Assembly: GCF_019956555.1 (NCBI RefSeq)
Contig: NZ_JAHBDQ010000033.1
Span: 62,001-126,000 of the forward strand
DNA from: Pseudomonas sp. A-RE-19
Lineage (GTDB): Bacteria > Pseudomonadota > Gammaproteobacteria > Pseudomonadales > Pseudomonadaceae
Length of the DNA stretch: 64,000 bases
Direction of reading: 5' to 3'
Shown: positions 36,096 through 45,215 of the stretch, piece after piece
Layout of the letters: the number at the start of each line of letters is the position of its first letter
How positions within the stretch are numbered: position 1 is the first letter of the stretch
Notes under the pieces: generated by a model
What the model was told of the DNA's origin: nothing
Database searches by the model: none
The model's input: only the letters and a program-made list of their open reading frames with translations
Translations under genes and position numbers: made by a program

Positions 36096-37730
36096 GTGAA
36101 CACCATGTCCCTAAGAAATATGAATATCGCACCGCGGGCGTTCCTCGGTTTCACCCTGATTGGCGCCATGATGCTGATTCTGGGTGTGTTCGCCCTGAAC
36201 CAGATGAGCAAGATTCGCGGCGCCGCCGAGGAGATCACCTCGAACAGCGTACCGAGCATCAAAAGCCTCGACGAGTTCACTCAGCTGACCCTGCGCCTGC
36301 GCGTCCTGGCTTATCGCCTGTTGGTGAACCGCGAGCCGGACGTCCAGCAGAAAACCATCGACCTGCTGGAAACCCGTAACCAGCAGATTCGAGCGGCTCA
36401 GACGGCCTATGAAAAACTGATCGCCAGCCCGCAGGAACGTGCGGCCTATGATCAGTATGTGCAGTTGCTGGGGCAGTATCGCCAGATCGAAGACCGGATG
36501 AAGGGCCTGTCGCGCAACAATCAGGTCGACGAACTGCGCACACTGCTCAACACCGATTTGCTGAACAACTCTGAAGCCATCAACACGGTGCTCAACCGCT
36601 TGCTGGAGATCAACACCCAGCAGGCCGACAACGCCAACCAGCAAGCCGCCGACCAGTACTCGTCAGCCTTCAACCTGGTAGTGACCCTGCTGGTGATCGC
36701 CACTGGCCTGACCCTGTTGTTCGCCTGGCTGCTGACCAACAGCATCACCAAACCCATCGCCAACGCCCTGAGCGCTGCCGAAGAAATCGCCGAAGGCAAC
36801 CTGACCCGCCCGATCACGGTCGATGGCGAAGATGAAGCCGGTCGTCTGCTCGCCGCGATGGCGAAGATGCAGGAAAAACTGCGCGACACCCTGCAACGTA
36901 TTTCCGGTTCGGCCACGCAACTGGCGTCCGCCGCAGAAGAGCTCAATAGCGTCACCGACGAAAGCGCCCGTGGCCTGACCCAGCAGAACAACGAAATCGA
37001 ACAGGCCGCCACCGCCGTCAACGAAATGACCAGCGCCGTGGAAGAAGTCGCCCGCAACGCCGTGAGCACCTCCGAAGCCTCGAAAAACGCCACCACCTCC
37101 GCTGGCGACGGTCGTGATCTGGTACAGGAAACCGTCAGTGCCATCGAGCGCATGAGCGCCGACGTGCAGAGCACCGCCACCCTGATCGGCGATCTGGCCA
37201 ACGAATCGCGGGACATCGGCAAGGTGCTGGACGTGATTCGCGGTCTGGCCGACCAGACCAACCTGTTGGCGTTGAACGCCGCCATCGAAGCAGCCCGTGC
37301 CGGTGAAGCCGGTCGTGGTTTTGCGGTGGTTGCCGACGAAGTGCGTGCCCTGGCCCATCGCACCCAGCAATCGACCAGCGAAATTGAACGCATGATCGGC
37401 AGCATCCAGAGCGGCACCGAACACGCTGTGGATTCGATGCGCAACAGCACCGAGCGCGCCGAATCGACTTTGAATATCGCTCGCGGTGCCGGCCTGTCGC
37501 TGGACACCATCAACAGCGCCATCGTCGAAATCAACGAGCGCAACCTGGTGATCGCCAGCGCGGCTGAAGAACAGGCGCAAGTGGCCCGCGAAGTGGATCG
37601 CAATCTGGTGAACATCCGTGATCTGTCGGTGCAATCGGCCACCGGCGCCAACCAGACGAGCGCGGCCAGCAACGAGCTGTCGCGCCTGGCGCTGGACCTG
37701 AACAACATGGTTGGGCGGTTTAGCCTGTAA
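36096..37730 (+). CDS. Methyl-accepting chemotaxis protein with four-helix-bundle sensor
   Basis: The 544-residue receptor has a membrane helix (about 15-35), a helical periplasmic domain of about 150 residues (four-helix bundle type, QLTLRLRVLAYRLLV near 65), a second helix (about 190-212), HAMP, and the signalling domain with tip DQTNLLALNAAIEAARAGEA. The GTG at 36096 has GGAGG twelve bases upstream; an ATG at 36105 is the alternative. A FliA promoter lies upstream. The ligand is unknown. Confidence 0.92.
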   Translation: MNTMSLRNMNIAPRAFLGFTLIGAMMLILGVFALNQMSKIRGAAEEITSNSVPSIKSLDEFTQLTLRLRVLAYRLLVNREPDVQQKTIDLLETRNQQIRAAQTAYEKLIASPQERAAYDQYVQLLGQYRQIEDRMKGLSRNNQVDELRTLLNTDLLNNSEAINTVLNRLLEINTQQADNANQQAADQYSSAFNLVVTLLVIATGLTLLFAWLLTNSITKPIANALSAAEEIAEGNLTRPITVDGEDEAGRLLAAMAKMQEKLRDTLQRISGSATQLASAAEELNSVTDESARGLTQQNNEIEQAATAVNEMTSAVEEVARNAVSTSEASKNATTSAGDGRDLVQETVSAIERMSADVQSTATLIGDLANESRDIGKVLDVIRGLADQTNLLALNAAIEAARAGEAGRGFAVVADEVRALAHRTQQSTSEIERMIGSIQSGTEHAVDSMRNSTERAESTLNIARGAGLSLDTINSAIVEINERNLVIASAAEEQAQVAREVDRNLVNIRDLSVQSATGANQTSAASNELSRLALDLNNMVGRFSL

Positions 37731-37743
37731 CCGAGTGATGCCG

Positions 37744-37791
37744 AAAAGATCGCAGCCTCGCTCCTACGAAGAGCCGCAGGCTGCGATCTTC
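37744..37791. repeat. Imperfect REP hairpin (family B variant)
   Basis: AGATCGCAGCCT and AGGCTGCGATCT form the arms of a shortened family B element just after the chemoreceptor gene. It probably ends that transcript. Confidence 0.75.
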
Positions 37792-37900
37792 TGATCTGCA
37801 AAAGCTTTTTGACAGCATCACATTTCAACAGGTTAGAATCGCTGGCACGCAGACTGCATGGTCAGTTTGTGCCCGCCTTTAGCTTTCTGGAGTACTGCCT

Positions 37901-39643
37901 TTGAATGCGACGACCATCAACAGCCTGTTCTTGATTGGCGCGTTGCTGGTAGGTGCGAGCATTCTGGTGAGCTCACTTTCATCGCGTCTCGGTATCCCGA
38001 TTCTGGTGATCATCCTCGCGGTGGGCATGTCGGCCGGTGTCGACGGTGCCGGCATTATTTTCGATAACTATCCAACGGCTTATCTGGTCGGCAACCTCGC
38101 TCTGGCAGTGATCCTGCTCGACGGCGGCTTGCGCACCCGGGTAGCGAGTTTTCGCGTGGCGTTATGGCCGGCGCTGTCGCTGGCCACAGTCGGGGTGTTG
38201 ATCACCACCGGACTGACCGGGATGGCAGCGGCATGGTTGTTCAACCTCAATCTGATTCAGGGCCTGCTGATCGGCGCCATCGTCGGCTCCACCGACGCCG
38301 CAGCCGTGTTCTCGCTGCTGGGCGGCAAGGGCCTGAACGAACGGGTGAGCGCGAGCCTGGAGATCGAATCCGGCAGCAACGATCCGATGGCGGTGTTCCT
38401 CACCGTGACCCTGATCGACATGCTCGCCAGCGGTGAGACCGGCCTGCACTGGAATCTGCTTGTGCATTTGCTGCGCGAGTTCGGCATCGGCGGCGTGATC
38501 GGCCTCAGTGGGGGTTGGCTCATGCTGCAACTGGTCAACCGTATCCACCTGGCCACCGGCCTTTATCCGATCCTGGTGATTGCCGGCGGCCTGGTGGTGT
38601 TTGCCTTGACCAATGCCCTGCATGGCAGCGGCTTTTTGGCGGTGTACCTGTGTGGCCTGGTGATCGGCAACCGCCCGGTCCGCAGTCGCCACGGCATTTT
38701 GCATATGCTCGACGGCATGGCCTGGCTGGCCCAGATCGGCATGTTCCTGGTGCTGGGGCTGTTGGTGACGCCCCATGACCTGCTGCCGATCGCCCTGCCG
38801 GCGCTGGGTCTGGCGCTGTGGATGATTCTGTTTGCCCGTCCGCTGTCGGTGCTGGTCGGCCTGTTACCCTTCAAGGCGTTCCATGGGCGTGAGAAAGCAT
38901 TCATTTCCTGGGTTGGCCTGCGCGGCGCCGTACCGATCATTCTGGCGGTGTTCCCGCTGATGGCGGGGCTGCCCAACGCGCAGCTGTATTTCAATCTGGC
39001 GTTCTTTATCGTGCTGGTGTCGCTGCTGGTACAAGGTACAAGCCTGCCCTGGGTTGCCAAGCTTTTGAAAGTGACCGTCCCGCCGGAACCCCTGCCGATC
39101 TCCCGATCAGCGCTGGAAGTGCATGTCACCAGCGAGTGGGAGCTGTTCGTCTATCGCCTCGGTGCCGAAAAATGGTGCATTGGATCCCCCCTTCGCGAGC
39201 TGAAAATGCCCGAAGGCACCCGTATCGCAGCCCTGTTTCGTGGCCAGCAACTGCTCCATCCGTCGGGTAGTACGGTGCTCGAAGTCGATGATTTGCTCTG
39301 CGTGATCGGCCATGAACACAACCTTCCGGCCCTCGGAAAACTCTTCAGTCAGGCACCGCAACGGGGTCTGGATTTGCGCTTCTTCGGCGATTTCGTACTC
39401 GAAGGAGACGCCCAGCTGAGCGCGGTTGCTGCACTGTACGGGTTGAAAGTCGACGGCATCGATCCGAACATGTCCCTGGGCCACTTCATTGCTCAGAAAG
39501 TGGGCGGTGCGCCAGTAGTCGGTGACCAGGTGGAGTGGAACAACACCCTCTGGACCGTCGCGGTCATGGAAGGGAACAAGATTGGTAAAGTGGGCGTCAG
39601 ATTCCCCGAAGGAAGTCGCCCCGGACCGGGACTCTTCCTCTAA
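37901..39643 (+). CDS. nhaP2: K+/H+ antiporter, NhaP2/CvrA type
   Basis: The protein exchanges cytosolic K+ (or Na+) for external protons at the inner membrane and guards ion balance. Of 580 residues, the first 390 form about 12-13 hydrophobic helices with CPA1 motifs (AVILLDGGLRT, GSTDAAAVFSLLGG, IESGSNDPMAVFLT). A TrkA-C domain (about 395-475) and a CorC/HlyC-like domain (about 485-565) follow. This full layout is that of NhaP2/CvrA. The start is TTG, with CTGGAG eight bases upstream. It corresponds in position to PA5021, directly before mscK. Confidence 0.93.
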   Translation: MNATTINSLFLIGALLVGASILVSSLSSRLGIPILVIILAVGMSAGVDGAGIIFDNYPTAYLVGNLALAVILLDGGLRTRVASFRVALWPALSLATVGVLITTGLTGMAAAWLFNLNLIQGLLIGAIVGSTDAAAVFSLLGGKGLNERVSASLEIESGSNDPMAVFLTVTLIDMLASGETGLHWNLLVHLLREFGIGGVIGLSGGWLMLQLVNRIHLATGLYPILVIAGGLVVFALTNALHGSGFLAVYLCGLVIGNRPVRSRHGILHMLDGMAWLAQIGMFLVLGLLVTPHDLLPIALPALGLALWMILFARPLSVLVGLLPFKAFHGREKAFISWVGLRGAVPIILAVFPLMAGLPNAQLYFNLAFFIVLVSLLVQGTSLPWVAKLLKVTVPPEPLPISRSALEVHVTSEWELFVYRLGAEKWCIGSPLRELKMPEGTRIAALFRGQQLLHPSGSTVLEVDDLLCVIGHEHNLPALGKLFSQAPQRGLDLRFFGDFVLEGDAQLSAVAALYGLKVDGIDPNMSLGHFIAQKVGGAPVVGDQVEWNNTLWTVAVMEGNKIGKVGVRFPEGSRPGPGLFL

Positions 39644-39677
39644 ACTCCATTCTTCGCCTCGTTTTCGATCGGTCTCT

Positions 39678-42600
39678 ATGTCAACCCTGCGCACTTTTAT
39701 CATCATGGCCCTGCTGGGCTTGAGTCTTTCCATCAGCACGCTGCAAGCCGCCGAACCGCCCTCCAGCGAAGCCGTGCAGGCGAGCCTGGACAAGATCGCC
39801 GACCGCAAACTGCCGGAAGCCGACCAGAAAGCGCTGCAAGCGGTCCTGCAGAGCACGCTCACCCAGCTTAACAACCGGCGTGATTACGATCAGAAACTGA
39901 TCGATCTCAAGCAGCAGTTGACCAACGCGCCAAGGCAGAACGTTGAGAACCAGCGCGAGCTGACCCGCCTCAAGGCCACCAAAGTGGTGCCGGTGGCGCA
40001 ACGCTATACCAAAGAGTCTATTCAACAGCTGGAGCAACTGCTCACCGAGCGCTCCACGCAGCAAAGCGATCTGCAAAAAGCCCTGGCCGAAGCGAACAGC
40101 CTGATCATCACCGCCCAGACCCGCCCCGAGCGCGCCCAGGCCGAAATATCTGCCAGCCAGACGCGCATCCAGCATATCAACAACATCCTCAAGCTCGGCA
40201 AGGACAACGGCAAGACCTTGACCCCCGAGCAACGCGATCAGCTCAACGCTGAACTCGCGGCACTGAACGCCTTGATCCCGTTGCGTCGACAGGAACTGGC
40301 CGGCAACAGTCAACTGCAGGATTTGGGCAACAGCCAGCATGACCTGCTCACGGAAAAATCCGACCGTCTGGACCAGGAAATTCAGGACCTGCAAACCCTG
40401 ATCAACCAGAAGCGCCTGGCCCAGTCGCAAGAGACGGTGACCCAGCAGTCCATCGAAGCGCAGAAGGCCGGCGGCAGCAGCCTGCTGGCCACCGAAAGCG
40501 CGGCCAACCTGAAGCTCTCCGACTACTTGCTTAAAAGCACCGACCGCCTCAACGAAGTCACGCAACAGAACCTGCAGACCAAGCAGCAACTGGACAGCGT
40601 GACCCAGAGTGATTCGGCGCTGGACGAACAGATCAACGTACTCAAGGGCAGCCTGCTGCTCTCCAAGATTCTCTACAAACAGAAACAGGCCCTGCCGCGC
40701 CTCAGGCTCGACCGTGATCTGGCCGACCAGATTGCCGACATTCGCCTGTATCAGTTCGAAGTCAGCCAGCAACGGGAACTGCTCAGCAACCCGATCACCT
40801 ATGTCGATAACCTGCTGGCGACTCAACCGCCCGAGCAAGTCACCCCGCAATTGCGCAAGAGCCTGCTGGAACTGGCCAACACCCGCGCGGATCTGTTGGA
40901 GCGCTTGAATCGCGAACTGAGCGCGGTGCTCAACGAATCCATCACCCTGCAACTCAACCAGAAGCAACTGCTCAGCACCGCGCAAAATATGCGGGCGACC
41001 CTCGACGAGCAAATGTTCTGGATTCCCAGCAACAAGCCGCTGGATTTCGAGTGGATGCACGGCGTACCGGAACGCCTGCAACGCCAGGTCACCACCCTGC
41101 CCTGGGCCTCGAGCCTGAGCGAACTGACCGATGGCCTGACGCAACGGCCGCTGTTGTTCCTGCCGCTGGCCTTTCTGATCGGGGCGCTGCTGTGGCGCCG
41201 CAAAAATCTCTATGCCCGCCTGAATAAAGTTCACTTGGACATCGGCCATTTCAAGCGCGACAGCCAGTGGCACACACCGCAAGCGATTCTGATCAATATC
41301 CTGCTGGCGATGCCGGTCTCTCTGGGCCTGGCCTTGTGCGGCCTGGCCTTGCAGATCGACGCCCGCGGGCAGAACACGAACATGGGCGCGGCGTTGCTGC
41401 AAATGGGCCAAGCCTGGCTGGTGTTCTACACCGCCTACCGCATCCTCGCGCCGGGCGGCGTGGCCGAACTGCATTTCCGCTGGGAAAAACCTCAGGTCGA
41501 ATTCCTTCAAGGCTGGATTCGCCGGCTCGGGCTGGTGGTGATGGCCCTGGTGACCGTGGTGGCGGTCGCTGAACTGCAACCGGCGGCGCTGGCCGATGAC
41601 GTGCTCGGCATGCCGGTGGTGCTGACCTGCTACGCCTTGATGGCCTGGTTGCTCAGCCGTTTGCTGGTCAGCAGTCCGGCTCACGAAAACGCATCGCTGT
41701 TCCGCAAGGCCGTGGGCGTTCTGTTCACCGTCCTGCCGATCGCCTTGTTCGTCGCCGTGTGCTTTGGCTACTACTACACCGCGCTGAAACTCAGCGACCG
41801 ATTGATCAACACGCTGTACTTGCTGATGTTCTGGCTGGTGATCGAAGCGACCTTCGTGCGCGGCCTCAGCGTCGCGGCACGGCGCCTGGCCTATCAGCGC
41901 GCCCTGGCCAAACGCCAGGCCGCGAAAGAGGCCGGCGACGGTGAAGCGGTGATCGAAGAACCGACCCTGGACATCGAGAAGGTCAACGAGCAATCCCTGC
42001 GACTGATCCGTCTGGCGCTGCTCGGCGGTTTCATCGCGGCACTGTATTGGGTCTGGTCGGACCTGATTTCAGTGTTCTCGTACCTGGACAACATCACCCT
42101 CTACGAATACACCAGCGGCACCGGCGCCAACATGAGCATGGTGCCGATCAGCATTGGCGACATGCTTGGGGCGCTGATCATCATCGGCATCACCTTTGCG
42201 CTGGCGCGCAACCTGCCGGGTTTGCTGGAAGTGTTTGTGCTGTCGAAACTGAACCTGGCCCAGGGCAGTGCCTACGCCACGACCACGTTGCTGTCCTACG
42301 TGATTGCCGGTGTCGGTTTCGTCTCGACCCTGTCCACGCTTGGCGTGAGCTGGGACAAGTTGCAATGGCTGGTGGCGGCGCTGTCGGTCGGCCTCGGTTT
42401 CGGGATGCAGGAGATCTTCGCCAACTTCATCTCCGGCATCATGATTCTGTTCGAACGCCCGGTGCGGATCGGCGACACCATCACCATCGGCAACCTGTCG
42501 GGCACGGTGAGCAAGATCCGCATCCGCGCCACGACCATCACCGACTTCGACCGCAAAGACATCATCGTCCCGAACAAGACGTTCATTACCGGGCAACTGA

Positions 42601-43028
42601 TCAACTGGTCCCTGACCGACACCATCACCCGGGTAACCCTCAAGCTCGGCGTCGACTACGGCTCGGACCTGGACCTGGTGAAAGAGCTGCTGCTCAAGGC
42701 TGCCCGGGACAACCCGCGCGTGCTGAAGGATCCGGAACCTCACGTGTACTTCCTGAACTTCGGCGAAAGCACCCTCGACCACGAGTTGCGCATGCATGTG
42801 CGCGACCTCGGCGACCGCAACCCGGTGCTCGATGAGGTCAACCGCTTTATCAATCGCGAGTTCAAGAAGCAGCACATCAACATCTCGTTCCGGCAGATGG
42901 AGGTTTACCTCAAGAACCTTCAGGGCCAGGAATACAGAATGGTGCCGGTCGAGCCGGAAACCAAAACCATTGTGCCAATGCCCGCCAGCAAACCGCGACA
43001 AGAGCCACCGCCTGTCGAACTCGACTAA
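39678..43028 (+). CDS. mscK: Mechanosensitive channel MscK/KefA type
   Basis: MscK opens under membrane tension and lets K+ and other solutes escape at hypo-osmotic shock. The 1116 residues start with a signal peptide (about 1-25, ending LQAAEPP), then a long periplasmic coiled coil (to about 490), around ten membrane helices, and a C-terminal MscS-like pore and vestibule with GLGFGMQEIFANFISGIMIL and the MscS core FERPVRIGDTITIG. The ATG at 39678 was chosen because the signal peptide starts there; a longer in-frame reading starts inside the upstream gene. It follows the antiporter within 35 bases. Confidence 0.93.
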   Translation: MSTLRTFIIMALLGLSLSISTLQAAEPPSSEAVQASLDKIADRKLPEADQKALQAVLQSTLTQLNNRRDYDQKLIDLKQQLTNAPRQNVENQRELTRLKATKVVPVAQRYTKESIQQLEQLLTERSTQQSDLQKALAEANSLIITAQTRPERAQAEISASQTRIQHINNILKLGKDNGKTLTPEQRDQLNAELAALNALIPLRRQELAGNSQLQDLGNSQHDLLTEKSDRLDQEIQDLQTLINQKRLAQSQETVTQQSIEAQKAGGSSLLATESAANLKLSDYLLKSTDRLNEVTQQNLQTKQQLDSVTQSDSALDEQINVLKGSLLLSKILYKQKQALPRLRLDRDLADQIADIRLYQFEVSQQRELLSNPITYVDNLLATQPPEQVTPQLRKSLLELANTRADLLERLNRELSAVLNESITLQLNQKQLLSTAQNMRATLDEQMFWIPSNKPLDFEWMHGVPERLQRQVTTLPWASSLSELTDGLTQRPLLFLPLAFLIGALLWRRKNLYARLNKVHLDIGHFKRDSQWHTPQAILINILLAMPVSLGLALCGLALQIDARGQNTNMGAALLQMGQAWLVFYTAYRILAPGGVAELHFRWEKPQVEFLQGWIRRLGLVVMALVTVVAVAELQPAALADDVLGMPVVLTCYALMAWLLSRLLVSSPAHENASLFRKAVGVLFTVLPIALFVAVCFGYYYTALKLSDRLINTLYLLMFWLVIEATFVRGLSVAARRLAYQRALAKRQAAKEAGDGEAVIEEPTLDIEKVNEQSLRLIRLALLGGFIAALYWVWSDLISVFSYLDNITLYEYTSGTGANMSMVPISIGDMLGALIIIGITFALARNLPGLLEVFVLSKLNLAQGSAYATTTLLSYVIAGVGFVSTLSTLGVSWDKLQWLVAALSVGLGFGMQEIFANFISGIMILFERPVRIGDTITIGNLSGTVSKIRIRATTITDFDRKDIIVPNKTFITGQLINWSLTDTITRVTLKLGVDYGSDLDLVKELLLKAARDNPRVLKDPEPHVYFLNFGESTLDHELRMHVRDLGDRNPVLDEVNRFINREFKKQHINISFRQMEVYLKNLQGQEYRMVPVEPETKTIVPMPASKPRQEPPPVELD

Positions 43029-43041
43029 CCGCTCTATCCCT

Positions 43042-43065
43042 AGCAGAATGCTCGGACATTCTGCT
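43042..43065 (+). other. Hairpin directly before the selO ribosome binding site
   Basis: AGCAGAATG-CTCGGA-CATTCTGCT gives a perfect nine-base stem that ends at the GGAG Shine-Dalgarno sequence (43066-43069) of the TTG-started selO gene. It has no T-run, so it is not a terminator. It might tune translation or protect the mRNA. Confidence 0.5.
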
Positions 43066-43076
43066 GGAGATGGCCG

Positions 43077-44540
43077 TTGAAAGCCCTCGACGAACTGACC
43101 TTCGATAACCGCTTCGCCCGCCTGGGCGATGCGTTCTCAACCCATGTGCTGCCCGAGCCTATCGCCGCGCCCCGCTTGGTGGTCGCCAGCCCCGCCGCCA
43201 TGGCGCTGCTGGACCTGGACCCCGCCGTGGCCGAAACGCCGGTGTTCGCCGAACTGTTCGGCGGCCACAAGCTCTGGGCCGAAGCCGAGCCGCGGGCGAT
43301 GGTCTATTCCGGGCATCAGTTCGGCTCCTACAACCCGCAGTTGGGCGACGGTCGCGGCCTGTTGTTGGGCGAGGTCTATAACGACGCCGGCGAGCATTGG
43401 GACCTGCACCTCAAGGGCGCCGGCCAGACGCCTTACTCGCGCATGGGCGATGGACGGGCAGTGCTGCGTTCGTCGATCCGCGAGTTTCTCGCCTCCGAAG
43501 CCCTGCATGCCCTGAACATTCCTACCACACGCGCCCTGTGCGTAATCGGCTCTGACACGCCGGTCTGGCGCGAGAAACAGGAACGCGCGGCCATGGTCCT
43601 GCGCCTGGCACCGAGCCATGTGCGCTTCGGGCACTTCGAATTCTTCTACTACACCAAGCGCCCCGAGCAGCAGAAAGAACTCGGTCAGCACGTGCTGGCG
43701 ATGCACTTCCCGCACTGTCTGGAACAGACGGAACCGTATCTGGCGATGTTCCGCGAAATCGTCGAACGCAATGCCGAGCTGATCGCCAAATGGCAGGCCT
43801 ATGGCTTCTGCCACGGCGTGATGAACACCGACAACATGTCGATCCTGGGCATCACCTTCGACTTCGGCCCGTTCGCCTTCCTCGACGACTTCGATGCCCA
43901 TTTCATCTGCAACCATTCCGATGACCAGGGCCGTTATTCCTTCAGCAACCAGGTACCGATCGGCCAGTGGAATCTCAGCGCCCTGGCCCAGGCCCTGACG
44001 CCATTCATCAGCGTCGAAGCCCTGCGCGAAACCCTCGGCCTGTACCTGCCGCTGTTCCAGGCCCACTACCTGGACCTGATGCGCCGCCGCCTCGGTTTCA
44101 CCACGGCCGAAGACGACGACCAGAAACTGCTGGAGCACCTGTTGCAACTGATGCAGAACAGCGGCGTCGATTACAGCCTGTTCTTCCGCCGCCTGGGGGA
44201 TGAGTCACCGGAACTGGCGGTCACCCGCTTGCGCGATGACTTCGTCGACATCAAAGGCTTCGATGAGTGGGGCGAGCTCTACATCGCCCGGGTTGCTCGT
44301 GAAGGCGTGATTGACCAGGCACAGCGCCGCAAACGAATGCATGCGGTCAATCCGCGGTACATCCTGCGTAACTATCTGGCGCAGAAAGCTATCGATGCGG
44401 CAGAGAGCGGTGACTATTCAGAAGTTCGCCGTTTGCACGCGGTATTGAGCAATCCGTTCGAGGAGCAGCCTGGAATGGAGAGCTATGCCGAGCGGCCGCC
44501 GGAGTGGGGCAAGCATTTGGAGATCAGTTGTTCGTCGTGA
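43077..44540 (+). CDS. selO: Protein adenylyltransferase SelO (YdiU/UPF0061)
   Basis: SelO is a pseudokinase-fold enzyme that transfers AMP to Ser, Thr or Tyr of proteins, linked to redox stress. The 487-residue sequence has the family signature YSGHQFGSYNPQLGDGRGLL (about residue 80), HGVMNTDNMSILGITFDFGP (about 245) and a long helical C-terminus. Bacterial SelO usually ends with or without selenocysteine; this one ends in CSS (no Sec seen). The start is TTG, with GGAG seven bases upstream. It matches PA5023 in order, after mscK. Confidence 0.95.
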   Translation: MKALDELTFDNRFARLGDAFSTHVLPEPIAAPRLVVASPAAMALLDLDPAVAETPVFAELFGGHKLWAEAEPRAMVYSGHQFGSYNPQLGDGRGLLLGEVYNDAGEHWDLHLKGAGQTPYSRMGDGRAVLRSSIREFLASEALHALNIPTTRALCVIGSDTPVWREKQERAAMVLRLAPSHVRFGHFEFFYYTKRPEQQKELGQHVLAMHFPHCLEQTEPYLAMFREIVERNAELIAKWQAYGFCHGVMNTDNMSILGITFDFGPFAFLDDFDAHFICNHSDDQGRYSFSNQVPIGQWNLSALAQALTPFISVEALRETLGLYLPLFQAHYLDLMRRRLGFTTAEDDDQKLLEHLLQLMQNSGVDYSLFFRRLGDESPELAVTRLRDDFVDIKGFDEWGELYIARVAREGVIDQAQRRKRMHAVNPRYILRNYLAQKAIDAAESGDYSEVRRLHAVLSNPFEEQPGMESYAERPPEWGKHLEISCSS

Positions 44541-44656
44541 GCGAACGTAGTCCCTCTGTGCGACTGAAGGAGGTAATGGCCTACAACCTATCACCTTGAT
44601 AATGACCACCTTCGACTCCAGATCAGTTGCATAGACTGCCCAACTGAGAACCAATC

Positions 44657-45091
44657 ATGCCCGAACCACTGCTTATCCCCTGCCCCCACTGCAACGGCCT
44701 CAACCGCATCCCCGCCGAGCGCCTCAATGACCATCCAAAATGTGGCCGCTGCAAGGCCGAAGTCCTGCTCAACAAACCGTTCGAATTGAAACAAGGCGAT
44801 TACGCCAGTCAGATCAAGGGCGACCTGCCGTTGCTGGTGGATGTGTGGGCGGACTGGTGCGGGCCGTGCAAGTCGTTTGCGCCGGTGTTCGAGCAGGCGG
44901 CGGGGCAGTTGGCGGGCAAGTGTCGGTTGGCCAAGCTGGACAGCGAGGCGAATCAGCAATTGTCGGCGCAATTGGGGATTCGCTCGATCCCGAGCCTGAT
45001 TCTGTTCAAGAACGGCCGGGAAGTGGCTCGCCAGAGCGGGGCCTTCCCGTTACCGCAATTGATGAGCTGGTTGCGCAGTCAGGGGATCTGA
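44657..45091 (+). CDS. trxC: Thioredoxin 2 (TrxC)
   Basis: TrxC is a zinc-binding thioredoxin that reduces disulfides in the cytosol, often under oxidative stress. The 144 residues have an N-terminal zinc ribbon with two CxxC pairs (CPHC and CGRC, residues about 9-32), then the thioredoxin fold with the active site WADWCGPCK (about 71) and the cis-Pro loop GIRSIPSLILF. The start at 44657 has no strong ribosome binding site. It lies alone between selO and the parA-like gene. Confidence 0.95.
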   Translation: MPEPLLIPCPHCNGLNRIPAERLNDHPKCGRCKAEVLLNKPFELKQGDYASQIKGDLPLLVDVWADWCGPCKSFAPVFEQAAGQLAGKCRLAKLDSEANQQLSAQLGIRSIPSLILFKNGREVARQSGAFPLPQLMSWLRSQGI

Positions 45092-45115
45092 TAACGATCC
45101 CGAAATCCCCGAACA

Positions 45116-45209
45116 CTGTAGGAGCGAGGCTTGCCCGCGAAGGCGGTTTAACAATCAAAGATGATGTTGAATGTTATGACCCCTTCGCGGGCAAGCCTCG
45201 CTCCTACAG
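45116..45209. repeat. REP-like inverted pair (GTAGGAGCGAGGCTTGCCCG variant)
   Basis: CTGTAGGAGCGAGGCTTGCC and its inverse surround a spacer of about 40 bases. It is a variant palindrome that lies exactly between convergent trxC and parA and can end both transcripts. Confidence 0.9.
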
Positions 45210-45215
45210 TGGCAA

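Noticed and set aside
36038..36379. An alternative plus-strand frame starting before the four-helix chemoreceptor
   Set aside because: It overlaps the certain chemoreceptor frame and has no recognisable protein; the FliA promoter lies within its start.
39681..41993. A 770-codon minus-strand frame opposite mscK
   Set aside because: It shows only the low-complexity Gln/Arg/Leu content typical of the antisense of a coiled-coil gene.
44567..44599. A seven-codon minigene (ATG GCC TAC ... TGA) after a perfect AAGGAGGT
   Set aside because: The Shine-Dalgarno is only one base from the ATG, too close for efficient initiation, and the peptide has no visible role.
13011..45209. A possible CRISPR array made of the recurring palindromes
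   Set aside because: The copies are scattered singly or in inverted pairs between genes, not regularly spaced direct repeats, and there are no cas genes; they are REP elements.
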